Positions 9,014-15,910 of a stretch of 64,000 bases of DNA are shown here, one piece after another. How positions within the stretch are numbered: the first letter of the stretch is position 1; each line of letters starts with the position of its first letter. The stretch is from positions 31,784 to 95,783 of the forward strand of contig NZ_BMQP01000030.1 in the NCBI RefSeq assembly GCF_014648175.1. The letters are read 5' to 3'. The notes beneath the pieces are model-generated. The model was not told the DNA's origin and did no database searches. It saw nothing but the letters and a program-made list of their open reading frames with translations. The stretch is from Planobispora rosea (GTDB taxonomy: Bacteria > Actinomycetota > Actinomycetes > Streptosporangiales > Streptosporangiaceae). The position numbers and the translations under genes were made by a program.

Positions 9014-9722
9014 CAGCGTCCTGCGCCTCGTCTGGATCTATCCGGACCTGCTGAGCACCTACGGGGACCAGGGCAACGTCCTGGTCCTGGAGCAGCGTGC
9101 CCGGCGCCGGGGCATCCCGGTCGAGACCCTGCACGTGCGCTCGGCCGACCCGGTGCCCGAGAGCGGTGACATCTACCTGATCGGCGGCGGTGAGGACCGG
9201 CCGCAGATCCTCGCCGCCCAGCGGCTGCGCCGCGACGGCGGGCTGCACCGGGCCATCGGCCGGGGCGCGGCGATGCTGGCCGTCTGCGCGGGCTACCAGA
9301 TCATGGGCAGCGTCTTCGGCGGCGAGGAGGGGCAGCCGGTGGAGGGCATCGGGCTGCTCGACATCGCCAGCGGGCGCGGCACCGGCCGCGCCGTCGGCGA
9401 ACTGGTCGCCGAGACCGACCCGGCGCTCGGCGTGCCGACCCTGACCGGCTTCGAGAACCACATGGGCGTCACCCGGCTCGGCCCCGGCGTGCGCCCGCTG
9501 TCCCGGACGGTCGTCGGCACCGGGAACGGCGACGGCACCGAGGGCTGCTACGCCGGGAAGGTCATCGGCACCTACCTGCACGGCCCGGCCCTGGCCCGCA
9601 CCCCCGGACTGGCCGACCTGCTGCTGACGTGGGCGACGGGCACCCAGCTGGGACCGATCGACGACGTCTGGTTCGAACGGCTCCGCCAGGAGCGCCTCGC
9701 CGCGACCCTGCCCCGTACCTGA
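9003..9722 (+). CDS. gatD: Lipid II isoglutaminyl synthase, glutaminase subunit GatD
   Basis: 239 aa, GTG start inside the 3' end of murT. It is a class I (CobB/CobQ-type) glutamine amidotransferase that hydrolyses glutamine and passes ammonia to MurT. The nucleophile Cys95 lies in AVCAGYQ and the catalytic His193 in TYLHGP. Length and motifs are normal for the family. The last codons and the stop lie in a 25-bp unit that is tandemly duplicated (9704-9753). Confidence 0.95.
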   Translation: MPSDSVLRLVWIYPDLLSTYGDQGNVLVLEQRARRRGIPVETLHVRSADPVPESGDIYLIGGGEDRPQILAAQRLRRDGGLHRAIGRGAAMLAVCAGYQIMGSVFGGEEGQPVEGIGLLDIASGRGTGRAVGELVAETDPALGVPTLTGFENHMGVTRLGPGVRPLSRTVVGTGNGDGTEGCYAGKVIGTYLHGPALARTPGLADLLLTWATGTQLGPIDDVWFERLRQERLAATLPRT

Positions 9723-9753
9723 CGGGGTGACCCTGCTCCGTACCTGACGGGGT
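9704..9753. repeat. 25-bp tandem duplication spanning the gatD stop codon
   Basis: Copy 1 (9704-9728) and copy 2 (9729-9753) differ at one base. Each contains an approximate hairpin (CCCCGT-ACCTG-ACGGGG in copy 1) whose loop holds the TGA. The second copy runs into the stop of the convergent DsrE gene. Confidence 0.9.
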
Positions 9754-10115
9754 CAGTAGACGAGCGCCTGGGCCCCCTCGGCGAGGGACTCCTCGACGAA
9801 CGTGGGGGCCCCGGCGATGCGGACGCCGTCGATCACGTCGTCCACCGTTATCTCCCGCCGGGCCGCGCACTGCGTGCACACCGTGACCCGGCCGGCCGCC
9901 AGGACCGCGTCGAGCAGGTCCTCCAGCGGGGCCGCGTGCGGCAGGGCGAACTCCTTGGCCCGGCCGGGCAGGGCGAACCAGGAGGCCTCGCCGGTCAGCC
10001 AGAGGGAGACGGGGACCCCGCTCGCCAGCGCGGCGGCGGCCACTGTGAACGCCTGGTTGCAACGCTCCGGAGCGTCCGAGCCGGCGGTCACCTTGATCAC
10101 TAATGATCGTGCCAT
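9753..10115 (-). CDS. DsrE/DsrF-like family protein
   Basis: 120 aa. Small alpha/beta protein with the DsrE-like pattern: N-terminal LVIKVTAG strand, central SLWLTGEA, then VCTQCAARREI carrying a CxxC. DsrE-family proteins often handle sulfur relay or are of unknown role; the CxxC is compatible with thiol chemistry but substrates cannot be read. A minus-strand TAGTCT (10122-10127) lies 6 nt before the ATG with no SD, indicating a leaderless transcript. It converges on gatD and diverges from the nitrobindin gene. Confidence 0.8.
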   Translation of the reverse strand: MARSLVIKVTAGSDAPERCNQAFTVAAAALASGVPVSLWLTGEASWFALPGRAKEFALPHAAPLEDLLDAVLAAGRVTVCTQCAARREITVDDVIDGVRIAGAPTFVEESLAEGAQALVY

Positions 10116-10121
10116 GTCTGA

Positions 10122-10127
10122 AGACTA
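10122..10127 (-). promoter_or_regulatory. -10 element of the DsrE-like gene (leaderless)
   Basis: TAGTCT read on the minus strand ends 6 nt before the ATG at 10115. Confidence 0.55.
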
Positions 10128-10191
10128 TTCGGGCCCGGGGCACCGGCGCGAGCCGGGCCGGGACGGCGGCTTTCCCCCGCGTCCCCTTGGA

Positions 10192-10197
10192 TACCCT
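10192..10197 (+). promoter_or_regulatory. -10 element of the nitrobindin-like gene (leaderless)
   Basis: TACCCT ends 8 nt before the ATG at 10206; no SD is present. Confidence 0.5.
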
Positions 10198-10205
10198 GTG
10201 GTCCC

Positions 10206-10712
10206 ATGGACGTTCCTGAGCTGCATCCCGACCTTGCGCCGATCTCCTTCCTCGTGGGCCGGTGGGAGGGGGCCGGGGTGGGCGGATACCCGACGATCGA
10301 GAGCTTCAACTTCGGTCAGGAGATCGTCTTCGGGCACAACGGCAAGCCGTTCCTGACCTACACCAGCCGCACCTGGCTGCTGGACGGGGCGGGCAACCGG
10401 GTCCGCCCGCTGGGCACCGAGACCGGGTTCTGGCGGCAGTTGCCCGAGCGCCAGCTGGAGGTGTGCCTGTCGCACCCCACGGGAATCGTGGAGATCTACG
10501 TCGGCGAGGTGGTCTTCCACAAGATCGAGCTTCATACGGACGTGGTGGCGCGCACCGCCACCGCCAAGGAGTACGCCGCGGGCCACCGCCTCTACGGCCT
10601 GGTCAACGGCAACCTGATGTGGGCCTACGACATGGCGGCGATGGGGCAGCCGCTCCAGTCGCACATCTCGGCCGAGCTCAAGCGGGTGGGCGACTTCGTC
10701 CCCGAGATCTGA
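10206..10712 (+). CDS. Nitrobindin-like heme-binding beta-barrel protein
   Basis: 168 aa, normal for bacterial nitrobindin/THAP4-C homologues, ten-stranded barrels that bind ferric heme and scavenge or isomerise peroxynitrite. The family motif GxWxGxG is present (G18-W20-G22-G24) and the proximal heme-ligand candidate His153 sits in SHISAELKRV. No signal peptide, so cytosolic. It starts leaderless behind TACCCT and is followed closely by a DUF2470 gene, a domain also found in heme-handling proteins. Confidence 0.88.
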   Translation: MDVPELHPDLAPISFLVGRWEGAGVGGYPTIESFNFGQEIVFGHNGKPFLTYTSRTWLLDGAGNRVRPLGTETGFWRQLPERQLEVCLSHPTGIVEIYVGEVVFHKIELHTDVVARTATAKEYAAGHRLYGLVNGNLMWAYDMAAMGQPLQSHISAELKRVGDFVPEI

Positions 10713-10748
10713 CGCCGTACGGCGGGAGCCCCGCCGGGCGCACGCGAC

Positions 10749-10754
10749 TACGAT
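10749..10754 (+). promoter_or_regulatory. -10 element that decides the DUF2470 start
   Basis: TACGAT ends 7 nt before ATG 10762. The alternative ATG at 10753 overlaps this hexamer, so the downstream ATG is preferred. Confidence 0.5.
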
Positions 10755-10761
10755 GCCGGGC

Positions 10762-11067
10762 ATGAGCACCCCTTTCACTCCCGACGTGGTCGAGGCGATC
10801 AAGCGGCACATGAACGACGATCACGCCGACGACGCGCTGCTGATCGTCAGAGGTCTCGGCGGGCGGCCCGAGGCGACCGCCGCGAGGACGTCGGGGGTGG
10901 ACGCCGAGGCGATCGAGTTCGTCGCGGTGGTCGGCGGGGAGGACGTCACGGTCCGCGTCCCGTGGAGCACGACCCTGACCGAGCGCGCCCAGGTCCGCTG
11001 GGAGGTCGTCCGCCTCTACCGGGAGGCCTGCGCGGCGCTCGGGGTGCCCGCCCGCGGGGAGCACTGA
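10762..11067 (+). CDS. DUF2470 domain protein
   Basis: 101 aa. The whole protein is a DUF2470 domain: an IKRHMNDDHADD signature near the N-terminus, a central DAEAIEFV strand and a VPW turn. In larger proteins this domain follows a heme-oxygenase-like or pyridoxamine-oxidase-like module; here it is stand-alone. The start was set by the leaderless -10 at 10749. It lies on the same strand 50 bp after the nitrobindin-like gene. A role in heme or iron handling is inference from family and neighbour only. Confidence 0.8.
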   Translation: MSTPFTPDVVEAIKRHMNDDHADDALLIVRGLGGRPEATAARTSGVDAEAIEFVAVVGGEDVTVRVPWSTTLTERAQVRWEVVRLYREACAALGVPARGEH

Positions 11068-11090
11068 TAGCGCGGCACCGGGAAAAGCAA

Positions 11091-11114
11091 CGGCCGCTGC
11101 GAAGGCAGCGGCCG
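11091..11114 (-). terminator. Perfect 10-bp hairpin
   Basis: CGGCCGCTGC and GCAGCGGCCG flank a GAAG loop. On the minus strand it is followed by TTGCTTTTCC, so it is best oriented as terminator of the minus-strand unit carrying the 13-codon ORF; it also lies just past the DUF2470 stop. Confidence 0.6.
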
Positions 11115-11178
11115 CCGAAGAATGAAGAACCCCGGACCGTTTCCTCCCGCGCGGAGCGGAAGGGCCGGATGGACCAGA

Positions 11179-11195
11179 GGCGGGAGGTTCCCGCC
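11179..11195 (-). other. Hairpin inside the leader-type transcript
   Basis: GGCGGGA-GGT-TCCCGCC, perfect 7-bp stem, between the 13-codon ORF and the terminal hairpin at 11091. Whether it belongs to a structured RNA is unknown. Confidence 0.4.
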
Positions 11196-11279
11196 CTCCG
11201 GCAGCCCGGGGTTCCGGTGATTGCCGTGGATTCGCCGAACGCCACGTGACGTCCAGACCGAGTCCGGAGTCGGGGCGTC

Positions 11280-11321
11280 CTAGCGGACAGCCACCTCGCT
11301 AGTCCGATAATGATCAACCAT
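11280..11321 (-). CDS. 13-codon ORF behind an extended anti-16S sequence
   Basis: ATG at 11321 encodes MVDHYRTSEVAVR and then stops. Three nt upstream lies AGAAAGGAGGTGGTCCAG (minus strand, 11342-11325), which can pair with the 16S rRNA 3' tail over 18 nt, with one G-U replacing A-U. No longer ORF in this stretch looks coding; the 123-residue alternative frame on the same strand has shadow-like composition. About 165 nt downstream is a terminator-like hairpin. This looks like a leader peptide or a small RNA with a short ORF. I do not recognise it with certainty. Confidence 0.45.
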   Translation of the reverse strand: MVDHYRTSEVAVR

Positions 11322-11324
11322 TGT

Positions 11325-11342
11325 CTGGACCACCTCCTTTCT
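11325..11342 (-). promoter_or_regulatory. Extended Shine-Dalgarno sequence (18 nt)
   Basis: The sequence complements the 3' end of actinobacterial 16S rRNA well beyond the usual GGAGG core and ends 3 nt before an ATG. Full pairing would sit on the start codon, so it may stall or recruit ribosomes rather than act as an ordinary SD. Confidence 0.6.
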
Positions 11343-11447
11343 GCGTGATCCGTACGTTATGCGACGGTGCCCGGTCGGGCAAGTAAATATTCGACAAGTG
11401 GGTCCGCGCAGGTCAGAAGAGGTTTAGCGGCTCAGGGGCGAGTCGGG

Positions 11448-11485
11448 GTGTGCGGCGCGGGCGAGAGTGTGCGGCGCAGGCGATG
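11448..11485. repeat. 19-bp tandem duplication after the MarR stop
   Basis: Two copies (11448-11466 and 11467-11485) sharing GTGTGCGGCGC lie 8 bp beyond the stop codon of the minus-strand MarR gene. Confidence 0.7.
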
Positions 11486-11493
11486 GCGGGTGA

Positions 11494-12006
11494 TCAGTGC
11501 CCGCGAGCCGCGTCCGGCCGCCGAGCGGGCCGCCGGTCGAGCGCGGACCTGTCGGTGATCTCTTCGCGGGGCAGCCGGTGGAGCGTCTGCAGGGCGTTCA
11601 GGAAGCCGCGGCGGTCGGCCTCGGGCAGGCGCGCGAGCAGGCGCTCCTCGTTGGCCTGGATCTCGGCCCGCACGGACCTGCGCACCTCGCGGCCCTCGTC
11701 GGTGATCGCGAGGATCCTGGCGCGGCGGTCACGGGGATCCGGTTCGCGAATGATCAGCCCGGCTGTCTGCAGTCTGTCCAGGGTGCTGATGATGCGGGTC
11801 TTGTCGGCACCGATCACCTCGGCGAGAGCGGCCTGAGTGCGCACCGAACCCTCGTCCAGGGCGCCGAGCACGGTGTAGCCCCACATGGAGATCCCGTACT
11901 CCGCCAGCACCGGGAGCTCCGCCGCGATGAGCGCCTGCAGCAGGGGGTGCAGCATCTCGGCGAGGTCGCGGCGGCCTGTCACGGGACCACGATACCCAGT
12001 TGACAC
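11494..12006 (-). CDS. MarR-family transcriptional regulator
   Basis: 170 aa with GTG at 12006 (a GTG at 11982 is an alternative start). The winged helix spans about residues 55-110: TQAALAEVIGADKTRIISTLDRLQTAGLI is the helix-turn-helix and DPRDRRARILAITDEG the wing. MarR proteins bind DNA as dimers and respond to small aromatic or oxidative ligands. Only 23 bp separate its start from the divergent gene at 12030, so it almost certainly regulates itself and that gene. Confidence 0.88.
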   Translation of the reverse strand: MSTGYRGPVTGRRDLAEMLHPLLQALIAAELPVLAEYGISMWGYTVLGALDEGSVRTQAALAEVIGADKTRIISTLDRLQTAGLIIREPDPRDRRARILAITDEGREVRRSVRAEIQANEERLLARLPEADRRGFLNALQTLHRLPREEITDRSALDRRPARRPDAARGH

Positions 12007-12029
12007 GATAATAAGCAGACGTAGATCAT
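12000..12029. promoter_or_regulatory. Compact divergent promoter between MarR and DinB-like genes
   Basis: TTGACA (12000-12005) and an AT-rich stretch around 12022-12030 fit a plus-strand promoter for a leaderless transcript, but the -10 is weak. Promoters for both directions must overlap the two start codons. Confidence 0.35.
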
Positions 12030-12701
12030 ATGCACATGCGTACTATTGATTCGCTCGCAGAAGCCGATCTCGTCGCACTCGACGGGCAGGCCGTCCGCGC
12101 CAGCGTCGAGCTGGCGGCCCGGGTGCGGCCCGCGGACCTGTCCCGCCCCACGCCCTGCCTCGGATGGACCGTGTACGGCCTGCTCGCGCACATGACGACA
12201 CAGCACTACGGCTTCGCCGCGGCGTCCAGGGGGGAGGACGATCTCGCGCTGTGGAGGCTGCGTCCGCTCGGAGACGACCCCGTCGGGAGTTACCGGACCT
12301 CGGCCGGACACGTCATGGAAGCCTTCGCCGTCGGCGGCGTGCTGGAGCGCGTGTTCCCGCTGCCCGAGTTCGGAAGCGGGGTCGCCTTCCCCGGAAGGCA
12401 GGCGATCAGCTTCCACTTCATCGACTACGTGGTGCACTCCTGGGATCTCGCCAAGGCGCTGGGTGCCGAGGTGACGTTCCCGCCGGACCTGCTGGACGCG
12501 GCCCTCGCCGTGGCGAGGGCCGTACCCGACGGCAGGGCGCGCCGAGAGCCCGGGGCGGCCTTCGCACCGGCGCTCGCGTGGTCGGGCGGGTCCCGCATGG
12601 ATGAGATCGTCGCGGCCCTGGGTCGTTCACCGGGCTGGCCCGAACCCGCCGGAGCCGTCGCCGTGCTCGGAACGGCCTCCACCCCGTCCTCGTCCGCGTA
12701 G
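12030..12701 (+). CDS. DinB/mycothiol-dependent maleylpyruvate isomerase-like protein (TIGR03086 type)
   Basis: 223 aa, or 221 from ATG 12036. The N-terminal four-helix metal-binding fold shows LSRPTPCLGWTVYGLLAHM and a FHFIDYVVHSWDLAKALG helix; these histidines are the expected metal ligands. Family members use mycothiol or act on small xenobiotics; the substrate here is unknown. No SD is seen, so it is likely leaderless. It is divergent from a MarR regulator with minimal spacing, the usual layout for a ligand-induced detoxification gene. Confidence 0.8.
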   Translation: MHMRTIDSLAEADLVALDGQAVRASVELAARVRPADLSRPTPCLGWTVYGLLAHMTTQHYGFAAASRGEDDLALWRLRPLGDDPVGSYRTSAGHVMEAFAVGGVLERVFPLPEFGSGVAFPGRQAISFHFIDYVVHSWDLAKALGAEVTFPPDLLDAALAVARAVPDGRARREPGAAFAPALAWSGGSRMDEIVAALGRSPGWPEPAGAVAVLGTASTPSSSA

Positions 12702-12758
12702 GTCCACCGGATCTCCACGGCGTCGCCGCCGATCGCCGATCACGCCCCCGTCAGCGCT

Positions 12759-12764
12759 TAGACT
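12759..12764 (+). promoter_or_regulatory. -10 element of the Fur-family gene (leaderless)
   Basis: TAGACT ends 7 nt before ATG 12772 and rules out longer upstream in-frame starts. Confidence 0.6.
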
Positions 12765-12771
12765 CTGCACC

Positions 12772-13185
12772 ATGACCGAGACGTCGTGGCATGAGGAGCT
12801 GCGGGCGCGCGGCTATCGGGTCACTCCGCAGCGGCAGCTGGTGCTCGAGGCGGTCAAGGCGCTGGAGCACGCCACCCCCGAGGAGATCTGCAACCGGGTC
12901 AGGGAGACCGCCCGCGGGGTGAACATCTCGACCGTCTACCGGACCCTCGAACTGCTCGAGGAGCTCGGGATGGTCGCCCACAACCACCTCGGGCACGGCG
13001 CCCCCACCTACCACCTGGCGGCCGACGCCGACCACGTCCACCTGGTCTGCCGGGGGTGCGGCGAGATCAGCGAGGTCCGGCCGGAGCTGGTGCAGACCCT
13101 GGTGGACGGGCTCGACCGGGAGCTGGGGTTCGCCACCGACGTGCACCACCTGACGGTCTTCGGCCGCTGCCGCAAGTGCCGCTGA
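12772..13185 (+). CDS. Fur-family metalloregulator
   Basis: 137 aa. Winged-helix DNA-binding domain (about 10-80; VNISTVYRTLELLEELGMV recognition region) and dimerisation domain with HVHLVCRGCG (C93, C96) and a second pair C133/C136, the structural zinc site of Fur/Zur proteins. The sensed metal cannot be assigned by eye; iron or zinc are most likely. The start is set by the -10 at 12759. It is followed by ygfZ (Fe-S cluster maturation), a pairing I recall from other actinobacteria. Confidence 0.9.
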   Translation: MTETSWHEELRARGYRVTPQRQLVLEAVKALEHATPEEICNRVRETARGVNISTVYRTLELLEELGMVAHNHLGHGAPTYHLAADADHVHLVCRGCGEISEVRPELVQTLVDGLDRELGFATDVHHLTVFGRCRKCR

Positions 13186-13283
13186 GGGGCGTCACCGGGA
13201 TCACGCGCGCGGGAGGCGTGAGAGCCGGCGCGGGCGAGGGCCGAGGAGATCGACGCGGGCGAGGGGCGGAGCCGGGCACCGCA

Positions 13284-13289
13284 TAGGCT
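13284..13289 (+). promoter_or_regulatory. -10 element of ygfZ (leaderless)
   Basis: TAGGCT ends 7 nt before ATG 13297; no SD. Confidence 0.6.
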
Positions 13290-13296
13290 GGGGGTC

Positions 13297-14280
13297 ATGC
13301 GAAGCCCTCTGCTGGACATCCCCGGCGCGGTCGCCGCCGACGCCCCCGACGCCGACGTCGCCGGCCACTACGGCGACCCGTTCGCCGAGCAGCGCGCGCT
13401 GCTCGCCGGTGAGGCGATGGTCGACCGGAGCAACCGCGAGGTCGTGAAGATCTCCGGGCCCGACCGGCTGAGCTGGCTCAACAGCCTGACCTCGCAGAAG
13501 CTCGACGCCCTGAAGCCCGGCGAGGCCACCCAGACCCTGCTGCTGGACGCCCAGGGCAGGGTGGAGCACCACCTGACGCTCGTCGACGACGGCGGGGCCG
13601 TCTGGGCGCACGTGGAGCCGGGCACCTCGGCCGAGCTGGTCGCCTTCCTGGACAAGATGCGCTTCATGCTCCGGGTCGAGGTCGCCGACGTGACGGACTC
13701 CTACGCGGTGGTCACCGTGATCGACGGCACGCGGATCACCCCGCCGGCCGGGGCGATCCTCGTCGGCGACGACGTGCTCCTCCCGCGTGAGCTGCTCGCC
13801 GGGCACCTGGGCATGCGGCCGGCCGGGCTGTGGGCCCACGAGGCGCTGCGGATCGAGCGCCACACCCCCCGGCTGGGCCTGGAGACCGACCACAAGACGA
13901 TCCCGCACGAGGTGGGCTGGATCGGTACGGCCGTCCACCTGGGCAAGGGCTGCTACAAGGGTCAGGAGACGGTGGCCCGGGTGCACAACCTCGGCCACCC
14001 GCCGCGCCGCCTGGTCTTCCTGCACCTGGACGGCAGCGCCGACCGGCTGCCCGGACGCGGGACCCCGGTGACCGACGGCGAGAGCGAGGTCGGCTTCGTC
14101 GGCAGTGCCGCCCGCCACCACGAGCTCGGCCCGATCGCGCTGGCCGTGGTCAAGCGGACCGTGCCGGTGGACGCGCCGCTGCAGGCCGACGGGGTGGCGG
14201 CGGCCCAGGAGGTCATCGTCCCGCCGGACGCCGGGCGCAACGTCCAGATCGACCCCGCCCTGCGCCGCCGCATCCGCTGA
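13297..14280 (+). CDS. ygfZ: Folate-binding YgfZ/IBA57-type protein
   Basis: 327 aa, homologous to the aminomethyltransferase GcvT. YgfZ proteins use a tetrahydrofolate-type cofactor to help mature or repair certain Fe-S enzymes. The diagnostic K-G-C-Y-x-G-Q-E motif is intact (KGCYKGQE, Cys219). Length is normal. It has its own leaderless promoter but lies about 110 bp behind the Fur-family gene on the same strand, so both may respond to metal or redox status. Cytosolic. Confidence 0.92.
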   Translation: MRSPLLDIPGAVAADAPDADVAGHYGDPFAEQRALLAGEAMVDRSNREVVKISGPDRLSWLNSLTSQKLDALKPGEATQTLLLDAQGRVEHHLTLVDDGGAVWAHVEPGTSAELVAFLDKMRFMLRVEVADVTDSYAVVTVIDGTRITPPAGAILVGDDVLLPRELLAGHLGMRPAGLWAHEALRIERHTPRLGLETDHKTIPHEVGWIGTAVHLGKGCYKGQETVARVHNLGHPPRRLVFLHLDGSADRLPGRGTPVTDGESEVGFVGSAARHHELGPIALAVVKRTVPVDAPLQADGVAAAQEVIVPPDAGRNVQIDPALRRRIR

Positions 14281-14302
14281 GGGGCCACACTTCCCGGGCA
14301 AA

Positions 14303-14317
14303 GGCGGCGGAGCCGCC
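14303..14317. terminator. Short hairpin between ygfZ and dtd
   Basis: GGCGGC-GGA-GCCGCC between the convergent ygfZ and dtd genes; no T-tract. Confidence 0.35.
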
Positions 14318-14359
14318 GGCGGCCGGGACGGGTGTCGGGTCTCCGGGGTCGACGGGTGG

Positions 14360-14785
14360 TCAGATCTCCAGGATCAGGGTGATCGGGCCGTCGTTGGTCA
14401 GGGCGACCTTCATGTCCGCGCCGAAGACGCCCGTCTCCACGTGCGCGCCGAGCGCGCGCAGCTCTGCGCAGACCGCCTCGACCAGCGGTTCGGCGACCGG
14501 TCCCGGGGCCGCCGCCTGCCAGGTGGGGCGCCGACCCTTACGGGCGTCGCCGTACAGGGTGAACTGGCTGACCACCAGGAGCGGGGCGCCGACGTCGGAG
14601 CACGACTTCTCGCCGTGCAGGATCCGCAGGCCCCAGAGCTTCGCGGCCAGCTTCGCCGCCTCCGCGGGCGTGTCGGTGTGGGTCACCCCGACGAGCACGA
14701 GCAGCCCCGGCTCGTCGATCGCCCCGACCGCCGCACCGTCCACCACCACCGACGCGGAACTCACCCGCTGAACGACCGCACGCAT
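14360..14785 (-). CDS. dtd: D-aminoacyl-tRNA deacylase
   Basis: 141 aa, the usual length. Dtd hydrolyses D-aminoacyl-tRNAs (and Gly-tRNA-Ala), recycling the tRNA. The two signature motifs are visible: SQFTLYGD (about 79-86) and the C-terminal NDGPITLIL, which supplies the cross-subunit Gly-Pro that selects chirality. ATG start at 14785; a longer frame upstream is antisense to the asparaginase gene and is rejected. Divergent from the asparaginase gene. Confidence 0.95.
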   Translation of the reverse strand: MRAVVQRVSSASVVVDGAAVGAIDEPGLLVLVGVTHTDTPAEAAKLAAKLWGLRILHGEKSCSDVGAPLLVVSQFTLYGDARKGRRPTWQAAAPGPVAEPLVEAVCAELRALGAHVETGVFGADMKVALTNDGPITLILEI

Positions 14786-14842
14786 GCCCCCATCATCCCG
14801 TGTCCCGAGGTCTCCATAGACTCGGGGCGAAAGGAGACAAAG

Positions 14843-15832
14843 GTGTCTACTGGGTCGTTGGTTGTCGAAGTCGTACGGTCGGGGTTCGTGGAGTCCACCC
14901 ACCGGGCGCGGATGCTGGCCGTGAAGGCGGACGGTTCCCCGGCGCGGGTGCACGGCGCGGTGGACGCGCTCGTCTCGCCCCGCTCGTCGATGAAGCCGCT
15001 GCAGGCGCTCGCCATGGTGCGCAACGGGCTCGCGCTGGAGGGAGAGCTGCTCGCGCTGGCGTGCGCGAGCCACGCGGGGGAGACGTTCCACGTGGACGGC
15101 GCCCGCAAGATCCTCGCCGGGGCCGGACTGGACGAGAGCGTCCTGCGCTGCCCGGAGGACCTGCCCGAGCACGCCGCCGCACGTGACGAGGTGCTGCGCT
15201 CGGGTGGCGAGAAGGCCCGGATCTACATGAACTGCTCGGGCAAGCACGCGGCGATGCTCGCCACCTGCGCGGCCAACGACTGGCCGCTGGAGACCTACCT
15301 CGACCCGGCGCACCCGCTGCAGCGGGCGATCCGCGCCACGGTCGAGGAACTGACCGGCGAGCGGGTCGCCGCCACCGGCGTCGACGGCTGCGGCGCCCCG
15401 CTGTTCTTCGTCTCCATGCTGGGCGTGACCCGGGCGTTCCGCGCCCTCGTCCTGGCCGAGCCCGGCACCCCCGAGCGCCGTGTCGCCGACGCCTTCCGCG
15501 CCCACCCCGAGTGGACCTCCGGCACCGTCCGCCCCGAGGCCCAGCTGATGCGGGCGATCCCCGGCCTGCTGGTCAAGGCGGGGGCCGAGGCGTTCGACGC
15601 CTTCGTCTTCGAGGACGGCCGCGCGGGCACGGTCAAGATCGAGGACGGTGGCCAGCGCGCCCGCGTCCCCGTCACCGTCGCGGCCCTGCGCGCCCTGGAC
15701 CTCGACGCCCCCGGGCTTGAGGCCCTCGCCACCGGCACCCTGTACGGCGGCGGCCACCCCGTCGGGGAGGTCCGCCTGCGTCAGGAGCCGTCCGGCCCGG
15801 CCCCGGAGACCCTCCCGGGGACGACCGCCTGA
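14843..15832 (+). CDS. Asparaginase of the PF06089 (asparaginase II-like) family
   Basis: 329 aa. GTG start with AAAGGAG 6 nt upstream. Motifs recognised for this family: SSMKPLQAL near residue 50, CASHAGE, MNCSGKHAAML and GVDGCGAP. It would hydrolyse L-asparagine to aspartate and ammonia. No signal peptide, so cytosolic. It is unrelated to the EcAII-type enzymes. It is followed by a bidirectional terminator before the convergent GGDEF-EAL gene. Confidence 0.88.
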   Translation: MSTGSLVVEVVRSGFVESTHRARMLAVKADGSPARVHGAVDALVSPRSSMKPLQALAMVRNGLALEGELLALACASHAGETFHVDGARKILAGAGLDESVLRCPEDLPEHAAARDEVLRSGGEKARIYMNCSGKHAAMLATCAANDWPLETYLDPAHPLQRAIRATVEELTGERVAATGVDGCGAPLFFVSMLGVTRAFRALVLAEPGTPERRVADAFRAHPEWTSGTVRPEAQLMRAIPGLLVKAGAEAFDAFVFEDGRAGTVKIEDGGQRARVPVTVAALRALDLDAPGLEALATGTLYGGGHPVGEVRLRQEPSGPAPETLPGTTA

Positions 15833-15852
15833 GAGCCCTGACGGGCATGGAC

Positions 15853-15892
15853 GGAACCGGCCGGACGCCGTCCGAGGCGACCGGCCGGTTCC
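15853..15892. terminator. Bidirectional terminator
   Basis: 12-bp perfect stem, GGAACCGGCCGG and CCGGCCGGTTCC, 16-nt loop, between the convergent asparaginase and GGDEF-EAL genes. Confidence 0.65.
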
Positions 15893-15910
15893 GCGGGCAC
15901 GCGTGCCGGG

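Noticed and set aside
10946..11317. 123-codon minus-strand ORF
   Set aside because: It covers the antisense of DUF2470 and both hairpins; its composition is Arg/Gly/Ser-rich without domains.
11325..11342. Possible 16S rRNA 3' end fragment on the plus strand
   Set aside because: Only 18 nt match and no further rRNA sequence flanks them; on the minus strand they form an extended SD before a short ORF.
12601..12771. N-terminal extension of the Fur gene
   Set aside because: The extension is antisense-like and the leaderless -10 at 12759 lies inside it.
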